Assembly: GCA_039191605.1 (NCBI GenBank)
Contig: JBCCXL010000006.1
Coordinates: 1-64,000 of the forward strand
Length of the DNA stretch: 64,000 nt
DNA from: JBCCXL01 sp039191605
Lineage (GTDB): Bacteria > Acidobacteriota > Thermoanaerobaculia > Multivoradales > JAHZIX01
Reading direction: 5' to 3'
Shown here: positions 21,253 through 30,993 of the stretch, in pieces
Layout of the letters: each line of letters opens with the position of its first letter
How positions within the stretch are numbered: position 1 is the first letter of the stretch
Translations under genes and position numbers: made by a program
The notes under the pieces: model-generated
Seen by the model: the letters and a program-made list of their open reading frames with translations, nothing else
Databases searched by the model: none
Told to the model about the DNA's origin: nothing

Positions 21253-23118
21253 TCAGAGCTCGCCGAGTCGGTCTTTGAGCTCGGCGATGCGTCGACGGAC
21301 CTGCTCGGGGCCGAGACCGAGGAAACGCTGGGGCAGGAAGCGATCGTCGGTACATTCCTCCACCGCCAGCAGATCCATCAATTCGAGACGCTCGACGTGG
21401 GCGGAGGGTCGAAATTCTTCGATCACCCCTCGGACCACTTCGGCGAGCTGAGGCTCTGGTTGATCTGTGCGCAGCCGCAGCATCTCATATCGCCGCAACG
21501 CGCGCACCAACAGCCCCTCCATCTCGTTGCCGCCGATGATCCAGCGATCCTCTAGATGGGGCAGCTCCTCGGCGCTGACCTTCAGCCCGACCTTGCGGGC
21601 CATGGCGTGGAAGAGCTGATGACGGCTGCGGGGATCCGCCGGCGGGAAGAGGGGGATATGGACATCCAGCCGCCCCTGACGCTTGAGGTCCACCTCCAGC
21701 AGATCCGGACGACTGGTGGCGAAGATCCACAAGATCCGGCCGCGATTGCGAGTCTCGCTCATCTGCTTGGCGAGCATGCCGTAGACCCGGCCGGAGAGGC
21801 CCGAATCCCCCGCCCCGGCATCTCTCTTGCCGGTGGCCTGATCCGCCTCGTCGACGAAAACGATCACCCGTCCCAGCGCCTCGAGGATCTGAAAGATCTT
21901 CTGCAGGTTCGCCTCGGTGGCGCCGACCCAGCGATCCCGGAAGTTCTTCAGCTCTACCACCGGAATCCCCACCTCTCCCGCCAGGCAGTGCACCAGGAAG
22001 GTCTTTCCGGTTCCGATGCGGCCGGCCAGCAGGTAGCCCATGGGCAGAGCCCGGGTGATGCCCCGACGCATCAGCTCGGCGTCCTCCCGCAGCCACGCTT
22101 TGGCCTCCTCGTGGCCGGCGACGTCATCCAGGGTGCGCTCGGACTCGACGAATTCGATCAGCCCCGAGGCTTCTTTCTCGATCAGCTCCTTGCGCACCTG
22201 GGTGAGGAATTCCTGGGTCAGGGCCTCGCCGTTGCGCTGGGCCCGCAGCACCAGACTGCGGGCGTTGACCCGAGTCAGGCCCACCAATCGCGCCGCCAGC
22301 TCATCCAGCGGCAGCTCGGAATTCTCCTCCAGCCCGGGCTCCGAAGCCGCCAGATCCCGCGCCAGCGCGGTCAGCTCTTCCACCCCCGGCAGCGGCAGCT
22401 CGATCTTCGCCGTATAGGGGCTCGCCACCAGGGCGGGGCTCATATCTCCCAATCGATCGGTGATCAGAACGGTGCAGATAAAGGCGCCGATGATCGAGGG
22501 ATCGCTGGCCCATTCCAGCAGCTGAATCAGCACCCGGCTGTGCTCCCCGGAGAGCTGGAGGGCCTCGCCTCGGGGCGCCAGGAAGTGAGCGTGCTCCAGC
22601 ACCACCGCAACCCGCAGCGGCGCCGCCACCGTGCGGCCGCCTTCACGGCGGGTGAGGTTCTGGCTGCCGCGCAGGAAGCGGTGGATCAGCTCCAGGGCGC
22701 GGGGGGCGTCGCGAGGCAGCAGATTGCCCAAATCGAGGGCCGTATCGCCGGGACCGAGATCGGGCACCTTCGCCCAGTCGGTGCCGCGGAAGGCGTCGAA
22801 GGCGCGCAGGAAATCGTGAAAGTGCTTGCCCCCCTTCTTCACCCGGATCCCCCGGCCGCGGTCGTACACCACGACCACGTCGAAGGGCTCCAGCATCACC
22901 TTCCATAAATAGCGAGGCAGCGAGACGTATTCGTTCTCAGCGCCGTCGAGGCGCAGCCCTCCACCGGTACCGGCGGGGGCCGCCACCAGGTCGTGTACCG
23001 CGCCATGGAGAATGAACTGGCTGGTGGCCTCGGCGCGAAAGAGGCGACGCATCTCTTCGGCCCAGGGGGCCAGAGAGCTGACGGAGGACGGAGCTGTGTC
23101 GGGCGTTGAATCGCTCAT
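21253..23118 (-). CDS. AAA ATPase, Ycf46-like, with degenerate N-terminal half
   Basis: A 621-residue protein. The C-terminal half is a full AAA domain: VAGHEEAKAWL, Walker A GRIGTGKT (366-373), Walker B VIVFVDEAD (418-426), sensor-1 region WIFATSRP, and arginines Arg480/Arg483 in KRQGRLD as finger candidates. The N-terminal half looks like a decayed AAA domain without Walker A but retaining a strand like VAVVLEHAHFL and a sensor-like VLITDRLGDM, followed by KIELPLPGVEEL, the arrangement of Ycf46-type proteins. AGGAGG precedes the ATG, which overlaps the stop of the preceding gene (ATGA). AAA partners of PspA proteins remodel or regulate membrane-bound complexes; its target is unknown. Confidence 0.84.
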   Translation of the reverse strand: MSDSTPDTAPSSVSSLAPWAEEMRRLFRAEATSQFILHGAVHDLVAAPAGTGGGLRLDGAENEYVSLPRYLWKVMLEPFDVVVVYDRGRGIRVKKGGKHFHDFLRAFDAFRGTDWAKVPDLGPGDTALDLGNLLPRDAPRALELIHRFLRGSQNLTRREGGRTVAAPLRVAVVLEHAHFLAPRGEALQLSGEHSRVLIQLLEWASDPSIIGAFICTVLITDRLGDMSPALVASPYTAKIELPLPGVEELTALARDLAASEPGLEENSELPLDELAARLVGLTRVNARSLVLRAQRNGEALTQEFLTQVRKELIEKEASGLIEFVESERTLDDVAGHEEAKAWLREDAELMRRGITRALPMGYLLAGRIGTGKTFLVHCLAGEVGIPVVELKNFRDRWVGATEANLQKIFQILEALGRVIVFVDEADQATGKRDAGAGDSGLSGRVYGMLAKQMSETRNRGRILWIFATSRPDLLEVDLKRQGRLDVHIPLFPPADPRSRHQLFHAMARKVGLKVSAEELPHLEDRWIIGGNEMEGLLVRALRRYEMLRLRTDQPEPQLAEVVRGVIEEFRPSAHVERLELMDLLAVEECTDDRFLPQRFLGLGPEQVRRRIAELKDRLGEL

Positions 23119-24005
23119 CGGCGACCTCCTGAATTCGCGGCCCCGGCGCCCTCGCTCTCGGCGAGCACCTCCACCGGGGCGTCGCCGAGGTTATCGGCTC
23201 CGAGCCCGGCGAAGAGGGCGGCATTTTGATCCATCCAGCGATTGGTTTCGGTGAGCGCCGCCGTCACCGAGTCCAGACGGTCGGAAATCTCCTCCGGCCG
23301 CCTCACGGTGGCGGCCTCTTCGCGAATCAGCACTACCTTCTGCTCGATTCGCTCCAGCTCGGCATCGATCACCTCCAGGCTCTCGACGGCTTCCTCGTAA
23401 TTCGCCAGACGCCGATTCTGAATCTCCAGGGTCCCCTCCAGCGAGCGGTGCAGGGTGGAGCCTTCCTCCTCTTCCTCCACCCGCTCCTGCAGCTGTTCGA
23501 TCTCTTGCTCCAGGCCATCCCGGTGAATTCGCGAAACGCTCTGCTCCAGAGCATCCCGGGAAGTCAGCAGCTTGAGAAAGAGCCACAGCAGCTGGGTGAG
23601 CCCCTTGGTGCGCAATGCCAGGGTCTGGCCGAGATCCTGCTCGTCCACCCGGCGGGCCATTCGCAGCGCCTCCCGCGCCTGCTGATCGAGGCGTTCGTAG
23701 CGCTCGCGGCTGCGCCGAGTCAGCTGCGCCTTGGCCTTCTCTACCCGCTGCCGCCCCCCTTCTCGCTTGACGTCCCTCTGCTGCCGATCCACCAGAGCCT
23801 GAAATCGGGGATGGGTCGCCACCAGCCAGAGATAGAAGGCTTCGGCGCCGAGGCCCAGCAGCCAGAAGCCGGGATTGACCACCGCGCCGAAGAAGGTGGC
23901 GGCGCCGAGCATCAGGTAATTCAGCGGCACCTTCCCGAGACCAGGGATCTGGGGGCGCCAGGTAAAAGCCTTGCGAAGGTAGTGAAAGAGAGAAGACGAT
24001 GCCAT
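23115..24005 (-). CDS. Membrane-anchored coiled-coil protein in a PspA/AAA cluster
   Basis: A 296-residue protein with two closely spaced hydrophobic segments (about 28-46 and 47-64). A long, strongly charged helical region (about 75-240) follows, rich in Glu, Arg and Gln with heptad-like spacing, likely a coiled coil on the cytosolic side. No named family recognised. It overlaps the downstream AAA gene by four bases and follows the PspA-like gene by 201 bases, so it is probably an adaptor between membrane, PspA-like protein and ATPase. Function is inferred only from neighbours. Confidence 0.72.
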   Translation of the reverse strand: MASSSLFHYLRKAFTWRPQIPGLGKVPLNYLMLGAATFFGAVVNPGFWLLGLGAEAFYLWLVATHPRFQALVDRQQRDVKREGGRQRVEKAKAQLTRRSRERYERLDQQAREALRMARRVDEQDLGQTLALRTKGLTQLLWLFLKLLTSRDALEQSVSRIHRDGLEQEIEQLQERVEEEEEGSTLHRSLEGTLEIQNRRLANYEEAVESLEVIDAELERIEQKVVLIREEAATVRRPEEISDRLDSVTAALTETNRWMDQNAALFAGLGADNLGDAPVEVLAESEGAGAANSGGRR

Positions 24006-24206
24006 GGCGGCCCTTGCGCTGCGGTGGAGGTTCGCCGCCCGCTAGGGCGCGGGACGGAGTTGAGTCGAGAAGCCTGAAGCGCCCGGCAACACCTGTCGAG
24101 CGCTATTGATTCTTAGGTTCGTGCTGGCTCATCAGCCCTCGCTGCCCAGCGTTCAGCGAAGACGGAGAAGGGATCCGTCGGCGACGACTCCCCCATCCGT
24201 AAGGCG

Positions 24207-24968
24207 TCAGCTCTCGGAAACCTTGGGCCCGAGATCCTTGGCCACCTCGGTAGCTGGAGCCTCCGCCACCGGAGCGCCCTCGGTCTCCGGCATGTCGAGA
24301 CCGTAGGCAGCGGCAAATTCGTTGAGGGCCGCGTCCGCCAGGGCGCTTTGCTCCGCCTCCAGGAGATCGACCTCGGTGGTGTCGAGGGAAGCTTCCGCCA
24401 CCCGCGCCCGACCCGCCGCCTGATCGCGACGCTCTTCGAGGTGCTCCTGGACCCGGTCCAGGGTATCGCCGGACCCGCCGATGGAGGTGATCATTCCCTG
24501 GGCCATCTCCTGCAGCTCCGCCTGCGCCTCCAGCATTTCTGTCTCGGAGATCATGCGCTTGAGAGACTCGATCTTCTTGGTCGCTTCCCGCACCGCCACG
24601 TCGCGGCTCTTGACCAGCTTCTCGAAGGTGGCGTCGGCGGCGATCAGCTGATCGCGGTTTTCCGCCAGCTGCTCCCGCACCGTCTTGATCTGCAGCGCCA
24701 GCTGGGCCGCCGACTCCCGGTGACCGCTCTTGAGCAGAGCGGTGATCTTCGCCGCGAGGGTGCCCTCGTCCTTCTCCAATTTCTTGATCTGACGCTTGAG
24801 CTTCTCGACGAAGGCCGCATGGTCCGCCAGGCTGGTATTGAAACGGCCGATCTGCTGCCGGAGATTTTCCTTCTCCGCCTCGATCAATGCCTGGGGGTTG
24901 GCCTTCTCGACATTGGAGACGAACAGGCTCACGAATCCGCGAAAGAGGTTGGCGATGCGCCGGAACAT
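24207..24968 (-). CDS. PspA/IM30 (Vipp1-like) family protein
   Basis: A 253-residue, almost entirely helical protein. MFRRIANLFRGFVSLFV is an amphipathic start, followed by VEKANPQALIEAEKENLRQQI, the pattern of PspA/IM30 helix 1, then long coiled-coil helices to about residue 200 and an Ala/Glu/Pro-rich tail. PspA proteins form ESCRT-III-like rods on stressed inner membranes. AAGGAG lies six bases before the ATG. It is first in a minus-strand cluster with a coiled-coil membrane protein, a Ycf46-like AAA ATPase and another membrane protein, pointing to a membrane-integrity role distinct from the enterobacterial pspABC set. Confidence 0.85.
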   Translation of the reverse strand: MFRRIANLFRGFVSLFVSNVEKANPQALIEAEKENLRQQIGRFNTSLADHAAFVEKLKRQIKKLEKDEGTLAAKITALLKSGHRESAAQLALQIKTVREQLAENRDQLIAADATFEKLVKSRDVAVREATKKIESLKRMISETEMLEAQAELQEMAQGMITSIGGSGDTLDRVQEHLEERRDQAAGRARVAEASLDTTEVDLLEAEQSALADAALNEFAAAYGLDMPETEGAPVAEAPATEVAKDLGPKVSES

Positions 24969-25245
24969 GGACGGCTCCTTTCGGCGGGCGACAAGACGCC
25001 CTCAGGTCGATGCGAAGACGGACACGACGATGACGGTCAGTGGTCGCAACAACGCGGAAACACTGCGAACTCCGGATTTTACTCGTGGTGCTGAGGCAGG
25101 ATAGCAACCGCCTCGAAAAGGTGTCAACGCGGCCTACGAGAGCCCCTCCTTACGAGTTTCAAGGCTCCGGCGGCGCGCCTCCGAGGACCATCGTCAGGTG
25201 CACCTATTCTCGCCCATCTATGCCGCCGATGGCCCCCGCCGCGAG

Positions 25246-27756
25246 TCAATCTGGTGACGGTGGCCCCACGTTCGGCGCCAATCCCAATCGATGCACGTCC
25301 CCCGGCGCCAGCTCCAACAACTCTCCGCGACCGGTGCCGGGCTCCAGCACCACCCAGAGTCCCGGAGCAAGGTGCAGAGTGGCAGAGCCGGTATCCTCGG
25401 CGCCGCCCGGACGCACTACGTTCCCCGGAGGCATCAAGTCCCCCAGCGACACGTGCGCCCCACCTTCGGTGACCAACCGCCAGCTGCCCCGGGGATCTGC
25501 CTCGATTCCTCGGGGCAGCTCCAGGGTGGCGCCCTGCAGCGGCAGGCGCAGGTCGAGATCCTCGAAGCTTTCGTCTGGCGCCAGGCGCTGGAGACTCAAG
25601 GGTAAGCCCGGCAGCCGCAGCTCCAGATCCACCGGACCGTCCAGGTCATCCGGCATCTCCACCTCGAAGGAGCCATCGGCCCCCGCCCGCAGTGGCAGAT
25701 AGAGCCGAGGTGTCTCGTCGGCTTCCCGAACCACCGCCCGAAAGGTGCCGTTGACGGGACGACCGTCAGTTGTCGTGAGGCGACCGGAAATCCGTCGATG
25801 AGCGCCGAAACGGAGCTCCACCCCCTCCACCGAGCTCCTGTCGTCGGTAATCTCCACCACCGCCGGCTGCGAAATGCGCAGCGCCCCCTCCCCTTCCTCT
25901 AGGCCCACCAGGGCGGTGATTCGATATCGGCCCTCGGGCACGCCGAGCAGCTCGAAGCTGCCGTCGTCGGCGCTGACATCACCCCGCAGGGCTTCCATCG
26001 CCGTCCCTTCATCCAGCAGCGAACGGAAGCTCTCACTGCGGGCGAAAATCTGAGCACCGGGCACCGGCTGGCCCTCCTCGCTCAATACCTGGCCGCGCAC
26101 CCGCCCCGTCGGCAACTCCAGCTCGATGGGCTCGTCGTTCTCGTGGACCTTCACCTCGCCGAGGTCGACCCCGGGATCATCTTGGGCGAGATACGCCGTC
26201 ACTCGGTAGCTGCCGGGAGCCGCCAGGCCGACGACGAAGTCGCCACTGGCATCGCTGTAGGTCTCGGTGGAGGTCCGCGGGTCAGGCTCCTGCTCCACCG
26301 GCCCCGCCGGAGCCCAGCTCAGGCGGGCGCGAACCCCCGTCGGTTCGTCCTCCGAAGCCGGTGCAGGAACCACGAGACGCCCAGGATAGAACCCGCCGCG
26401 GGCCTCCAGGCTCATCCAGCGGCGCTCGCCACCGGCCAGCTCGAAGGACTCTCGGGCGAAGCGCACGGCGGTGCCGGCCTCTCGACGGTCCACCGAGGCT
26501 TCAACAACCCCGCGACCGGGGGGCAAGGGCCCGAGCTCGAGGGGCTCAAACCAAGGAAGCTCGTGGTCGAAGATCTCCACCCCGCTCTCGCCACAGCCCG
26601 CCTCGAAGGTCACCCTCACCCGGGCAACCCCTAGGTCGTTCTCCTGCGCAAGATCCCCAGGCTGGATCTCTAGATTCAAGAAGGCAGCCCTCGGCAGCTC
26701 GAGATCCGGCAGCAGCAGCTCGGCTCCGGCGCGCAGGGAGAAAGGACCCTGAAGGTAAGCCGGAGCTCCTGGGAAGGGCTCCGTTCGCAGTAGATAAGCC
26801 CCTTCCTCAAGGCCCGCGAAGCGAAGCCAGCCGTCCCCGCCGACGGTCGACGAAGGTCCATCGCAGCCCTCCGGCCTTATCAGCTGTATCTTCTCGCCGG
26901 CGGCTGGCGAGCCATCTGGCCGCAGCACTCTCACCAGCAGCGCGGCTCCCGGCCGAAAGCGAAGGGTCCCCCAGGAGGTCCTCTCCCCCTGGCGAAGATC
27001 GCGGGTCGGCAGGTTCAGGGAAGTCCAGCCGCTACTCTGCCAACCGGCCGCCGTCACCGGCCGGAGAACGACGTCCCAACATCCGGCGGGCAAAGTGCCT
27101 GCGACCTTTCCACCTTCGCCCACCGGCAGCAGAGACCAGCCCTTCTCGCTCCCGTTCTCGGTGCCTGCCGCTGGCTTCCCCGGGTCTGGCTCTCGCTTCG
27201 TCAGGCAGGGAGCCCACTCGGCGACGAGGAGATCGATGGGCTCCGGCGCGTCGACCCGTCCCCTGATCTCCGCAGCGGGCCTCAGCTCGAGCCGTCCCCG
27301 ACACTCGGCGTCCAATCCCCTGCCAGAAGCGACCCATCCCGGCAGCTCAACAACCCACGGAGCCTCTCGGGGGCAATCCCCGTGGAAGGAAAAATCGATC
27401 GCCCGCTGATGCGGGCGCCACATCGCATCCTGGATGCTGGCGATCCCGGCGCCCTCCCCGGAGAGCACGCTGAGACGCCCTCCCATCGCCGACAGGCTGC
27501 CCTCAAAACCCTGCAAAGACGGCGGCACCTCGTCTAGCACCCACTGTCCGGTGCGAGGGGAGGAAAGATCCACCGCCCCTTCAGCTTCCTCTCCAGCAAT
27601 CTCCTCACTCATGACCCCAGGCAAAGGCCCAGACTCCGGCGCTGCTGCCGAGGCTCCTATCGAGAAGAGGCCCAGCGAGGAGAAACCAACCCAGAAAAAG
27701 GCGAGGGTGAGGAACAAGCGTTTTGAAAGTGGAGCTCGGTAAGACATCTTCCTCAT
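25246..27756 (-). CDS. Exported carboxypeptidase-regulatory-like (Cna-B-like) repeat protein
   Basis: An 836-residue secreted protein. A signal peptide is evident (LSKRLFLTLAFFWVGFSSLG... to about residue 38). The remainder is a string of beta-sandwich modules with the carboxypeptidase D regulatory-like pattern (GxVLDxxGxPVxGAxV...): clear units are GRVRGQVLSEEGQPVPGAQI and RRISGRLTTTDGRPVNGTF, and ALLVRVLRPDGSPAAGEKI earlier. Such modules occur in large extracellular proteins of Acidobacteriota and Myxococcota and usually mediate folding or adhesion, not catalysis. No transmembrane anchor or sorting domain at the C-terminus. The start could instead be an ATG three codons downstream. Monocistronic. 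Confidence 0.8.
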   Translation of the reverse strand: MRKMSYRAPLSKRLFLTLAFFWVGFSSLGLFSIGASAAAPESGPLPGVMSEEIAGEEAEGAVDLSSPRTGQWVLDEVPPSLQGFEGSLSAMGGRLSVLSGEGAGIASIQDAMWRPHQRAIDFSFHGDCPREAPWVVELPGWVASGRGLDAECRGRLELRPAAEIRGRVDAPEPIDLLVAEWAPCLTKREPDPGKPAAGTENGSEKGWSLLPVGEGGKVAGTLPAGCWDVVLRPVTAAGWQSSGWTSLNLPTRDLRQGERTSWGTLRFRPGAALLVRVLRPDGSPAAGEKIQLIRPEGCDGPSSTVGGDGWLRFAGLEEGAYLLRTEPFPGAPAYLQGPFSLRAGAELLLPDLELPRAAFLNLEIQPGDLAQENDLGVARVRVTFEAGCGESGVEIFDHELPWFEPLELGPLPPGRGVVEASVDRREAGTAVRFARESFELAGGERRWMSLEARGGFYPGRLVVPAPASEDEPTGVRARLSWAPAGPVEQEPDPRTSTETYSDASGDFVVGLAAPGSYRVTAYLAQDDPGVDLGEVKVHENDEPIELELPTGRVRGQVLSEEGQPVPGAQIFARSESFRSLLDEGTAMEALRGDVSADDGSFELLGVPEGRYRITALVGLEEGEGALRISQPAVVEITDDRSSVEGVELRFGAHRRISGRLTTTDGRPVNGTFRAVVREADETPRLYLPLRAGADGSFEVEMPDDLDGPVDLELRLPGLPLSLQRLAPDESFEDLDLRLPLQGATLELPRGIEADPRGSWRLVTEGGAHVSLGDLMPPGNVVRPGGAEDTGSATLHLAPGLWVVLEPGTGRGELLELAPGDVHRLGLAPNVGPPSPD

Positions 27757-28200
27757 CCTAATTCAGCATTTCGGAGCCATTCTGCAGCTCCCTGAGCAAC
27801 AAGACGAAGAATCCGGCGGCAATGTGACACTTAAAGAATTCCTATAGCGCAAAAAACTCTATAGGTATATAGTTCGATGCGTCTCTGCCGCTCTTGCGGC
27901 CCTCCTACCTAGCGAGAGCCAGATCGCGTCCGCGGTCCTGACTGGTCGCTTTGGGCCTCCCGGCCCTCTCACCCCAAGTCCTTCCTGCGCCACTGCGCAT
28001 GGCGCGTTTCCCCGCTCGGGGACCTCAATTCAAGGGGGCTGGAGTCCATCTGGCCCGGCCCCCTTGTCCCCCCACCTTGCTACACCAGGCCCTCTGAGTC
28101 CGAGTCACCCGGTTGGTGACGCGATCTTCTCGCCGGCCCTCTACAGCCCCGCAAGCGATTTCTGACAGCGATTTCTGACGACCTCAATTTCTTGGGGCCG
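27757..28200. other. Intergenic region with hairpins
   Basis: About 440 bases without a credible gene. The part near 27830-27880 is AT-rich with inverted CTATAG hexamers and probably holds the promoter of the exported protein gene. A perfect 9-bp stem (28031-28039 with 28058-28066, CAAGGGGGC/GCCCCCTTG) lies downstream of the permease gene; no strong T-run follows it, so termination is uncertain. AGCGATTTCTGAC is repeated in tandem near 28152-28180. Confidence 0.35.
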
Positions 28201-29454
28201 TCACTCGTATCGCAGCGCGCGGCTGGGATCGATGCGGGCGGCGCGGCGGGCCGGCAGCAGACAGGCGATGAGGTTGACCGCCAGGGCGAAGACCACGATC
28301 GCCGCCAGATCCACCAGCTGCACCTTGAAGCGCACGGCGTTGATGAAGTAGATCGCCGCCACCTCGGCGTCGAAGCGGATCACCTCGAAATAATCCAGCA
28401 GGAACGCGGTGCCGGCGCCGAAGATCACCCCCGCCGCCACGCCGACGCTCCCCAATAGGCCGCCGTAGATCAGGAAGACTCTCACCAGCCGGCGGCGGGA
28501 GAGTCCGAGAGCCTGAAGGACGCCGATCTCTCGGGTGCGTTCCCGCACCGCCACCACCAGGGTCGAGGCAACGTTGAAGGTGGAGACGAAGACGATCAGC
28601 CCCAGCACCAGGAAGAGCAACTTCTTCTGCAGCGCCAGAGCGGTGAAAAGCCCCCGGTTGAGGGCTAGCCAATCGGTGACCAGGTAATCGTCGCCGAGAT
28701 CCTCGCCGATGATCTCCGCCAGGGCGCTAGCCTCTCCCCGATGCTGGGGGATGATCTCCAGCATCGAGGACACCCCCTCGGTGCCGAAGAGATCCTGCGC
28801 CGCGGCCCGCGCCAACAGCAGCCAGGCGCGATCGAATTCCGAGAGCCCGCTGGAAAAGGTGTCGTTGACCCGAATGCTCAGGTAGCGGAATTGAGGTCGG
28901 CCGTCGACGAAACTCACCGCCGCCAGACGCAGGGGATCTCCTGCTTCGACCCCGAGATGCCGCGCCAGCTCGACGCCCAGCACCGCCCCCGGCAGCCCCT
29001 CGTCGTCCGCCGCCAGCTGCTCCTCGCTAGCCCCCAGCAGGCCGGCCCCGGGATCGATGCCCCGCACCGTGACCTCCAAACCCTGGGGATCCGCCTCGGA
29101 CGTCAGCACTCCCTGGCCGAGGACCACCTGCCGCACCGCGACCACCCCCGGCACCGCGGAGATCTGCTCCACGTCCCCCTGGGGGTCCGCCGGCCCCCCC
29201 GCCCGCAACGGGATCGCCAGCACCGCTCCATCGCCGCCGGAGAGCTTCTGCTCCAGCTCATCGCGATAGCCGGTCATCAAGGCCATGGCAATCACCAGAG
29301 CGGTGACCCCCAAGGCGGTGGCCAAGAGAGCGACCTGAGCAGTACCGGAAAGCAGGCGCGAACGCCGCCGCCCTCGCAGCGTTCTCCAGGCCAGAGACCA
29401 CTCCAGGGAAGAGGCCAAGGGCAGCGTCAGCAGCAGGGGCCGGGATCGTCGCAC
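28201..29454 (-). CDS. LolC/LolE-type ABC transporter permease (FtsX family)
   Basis: A 417-residue inner-membrane protein. LEWSLAWRTLRGRRRSRLLSG begins the family sequence and is followed by the first membrane helix (about 42-62). A large periplasmic domain (about 65-285) and three C-terminal helices of the FtsX/MacB permease domain (about 290-312, 340-365, 380-402) follow, ending with LLPARRAARIDPSRALRYE, the hallmark tail. This class extracts lipoproteins from the inner membrane (LolCDE) or works in related machines. The cognate ATPase (LolD) is not in the window on this strand. Start is GTG and uncertain by a few codons; carA lies 123 bases upstream on the same strand. Confidence 0.86.
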   Translation of the reverse strand: MRRSRPLLLTLPLASSLEWSLAWRTLRGRRRSRLLSGTAQVALLATALGVTALVIAMALMTGYRDELEQKLSGGDGAVLAIPLRAGGPADPQGDVEQISAVPGVVAVRQVVLGQGVLTSEADPQGLEVTVRGIDPGAGLLGASEEQLAADDEGLPGAVLGVELARHLGVEAGDPLRLAAVSFVDGRPQFRYLSIRVNDTFSSGLSEFDRAWLLLARAAAQDLFGTEGVSSMLEIIPQHRGEASALAEIIGEDLGDDYLVTDWLALNRGLFTALALQKKLLFLVLGLIVFVSTFNVASTLVVAVRERTREIGVLQALGLSRRRLVRVFLIYGGLLGSVGVAAGVIFGAGTAFLLDYFEVIRFDAEVAAIYFINAVRFKVQLVDLAAIVVFALAVNLIACLLPARRAARIDPSRALRYE

Positions 29455-29577
29455 CGAGGGCCTAGACCTTGCGGCGACGCATCGAGGCGCGCCGTATTGA
29501 GGAGTACCGCATCGAAGGGCATAGCTTGGCGGGAAGCACTCGGGGCATCGAGAAGAGCACGGCGCCGGCCTCTGCCC

Positions 29578-30675
29578 TCACCCCTGGGCCTGGGCCACGG
29601 TGGTCGCCAGGAAGCGATCGAAGAGAGGCGAGGCATCCCGGGGCCCGGGGGCCGCTTCCGGATGGTATTGAGCCGAGTAAATCGGGCGATCCGCCACCTC
29701 GAAGGCCTCCAGGGTGCCGTCGTTGAGGTTGATCTCGCTGACCCGGCAGCCCTCCGGCAGAGTGGCCGCGTCGACGGCAAAGCCGTGATTCTGCGAGGTG
29801 ATGGTGACCTTGCCGGTAGCCTCGTCGCGCACCGGCTGGTTGCCGCCATGGTGCCCGAACTTCAGCTTGAAGGTCTTCGCCCCGAGGGCCAGCCCCAGCA
29901 GCTGGTGACCGAGGCAGATGCCCAGCACCGGCAGCTCGCCGTGGGCCAGCTCCTTCACCGTACCCACCAGATCCGGCAGCGCCGCTGGATCTCCAGGGCC
30001 GTTGGAGAGCACGACGCCATGGACGCCGAGCTCCTGGCAGCGCTGCGCTGGCGTCCGCGCCGGCAAGACGTGCACCCGAGCCCCCCGCGCCCGCAGGCAG
30101 CGCAGGATGTTCTCCTTGACCCCGAAGTCGTAGACCGCCACGGCGCAGCGCGGCGGCCCTTCCGGCTCGAGGATCCGCTCGGCGCCCGCGGTGACCTCGT
30201 CCACCAGGGCCCGGCCCTCCATCGAGGGAAAGTCCTTGACCTCCCGCACCAGCGCCTCGACTTCCGAGCGCTCGCTGGTCACCACCCCCCGCAGCGCTCC
30301 CTGCACCCGAAGGCGACGCACCAGCGCCCGGGTATCGATACCGGCGATGGCCGGCAGGCGGTGGCGCCGCAGCCACGGGGTCAGCGCCTCGCCGCGGGCC
30401 GGGGTAGGCGTCACCTGCCTTGCGATCAGCCCCTCTGCCCACGGCTGGCGAGACTCATCGAAAGCGTCGTGGACGCCGTAATTCCCCTGATGGGGCTGGG
30501 TGAGCACCACCAGCTGACCGCGGTACGAGGGATCGGTGAGGATCTCCTGATAGCCGGTCATAGAGGTGTTGAACACCACCTCGCCGAAGCGGGTACCGGG
30601 GGCGACCATCTCCCCCTCGAAGACCGAGCCGTCTTCGAGGACGAGGAGAGCAGGGGCGGGCGCGGTGAGGGTCAT
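29578..30675 (-). CDS. carA: Carbamoyl-phosphate synthase small (glutaminase) subunit
   Basis: A 365-residue subunit releasing ammonia from glutamine for CarB. The N-terminal domain starts LVLEDGSVFEG and contains VFNTSMTGYQEILTDPSY. The class-I glutamine amidotransferase domain shows VVLSNGPGDP, LGICLGHQLLGLALGA with nucleophile Cys254, ITSQNHGFAVD, and QYHPEAAPGP carrying the catalytic His-Glu. Length is typical. It is not adjacent to carB, which lies about 10 kb away on the same strand. The ribosome site is weak (AGAG upstream). Confidence 0.94.
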   Translation of the reverse strand: MTLTAPAPALLVLEDGSVFEGEMVAPGTRFGEVVFNTSMTGYQEILTDPSYRGQLVVLTQPHQGNYGVHDAFDESRQPWAEGLIARQVTPTPARGEALTPWLRRHRLPAIAGIDTRALVRRLRVQGALRGVVTSERSEVEALVREVKDFPSMEGRALVDEVTAGAERILEPEGPPRCAVAVYDFGVKENILRCLRARGARVHVLPARTPAQRCQELGVHGVVLSNGPGDPAALPDLVGTVKELAHGELPVLGICLGHQLLGLALGAKTFKLKFGHHGGNQPVRDEATGKVTITSQNHGFAVDAATLPEGCRVSEINLNDGTLEAFEVADRPIYSAQYHPEAAPGPRDASPLFDRFLATTVAQAQG

Positions 30676-30993
30676 GGGCAGATCTCTGGGTGTCGGTCGC
30701 TGGTCTTCAGGCGTTGGAGGTCGAAAGAAATGAGAGTCCCGAGATGAGGCGCTTCGCTGACCCGGGATTCAGCCAGCCCGGAGGCGCCGTCGGCGAGATC
30801 CATCGGCGCCGATCATAGCCGGGGCCGTCAGCAAATCCCAGGCCGCGGACCAGGTCAGGACACATTCTTGAATCAGAGCAGGGCCCACCTGAGCCAGCAG
30901 CTCCGCCGATCGCAGGGCTCCCGATGCGCGCCTTGGCAACCCCGGGCGCAGACGCCTAGGGTATGATCGAGGCCACTCAAGGAGAACACGCTC
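30676..30993. other. Divergent intergenic region carA / secreted hypothetical
   Basis: About 320 bases. The right end carries a TATGAT (30962-30967) and AAGGAG (near 30979) in front of the plus-strand gene; the -35 partner is unclear. Nothing else recognised. Confidence 0.35.
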
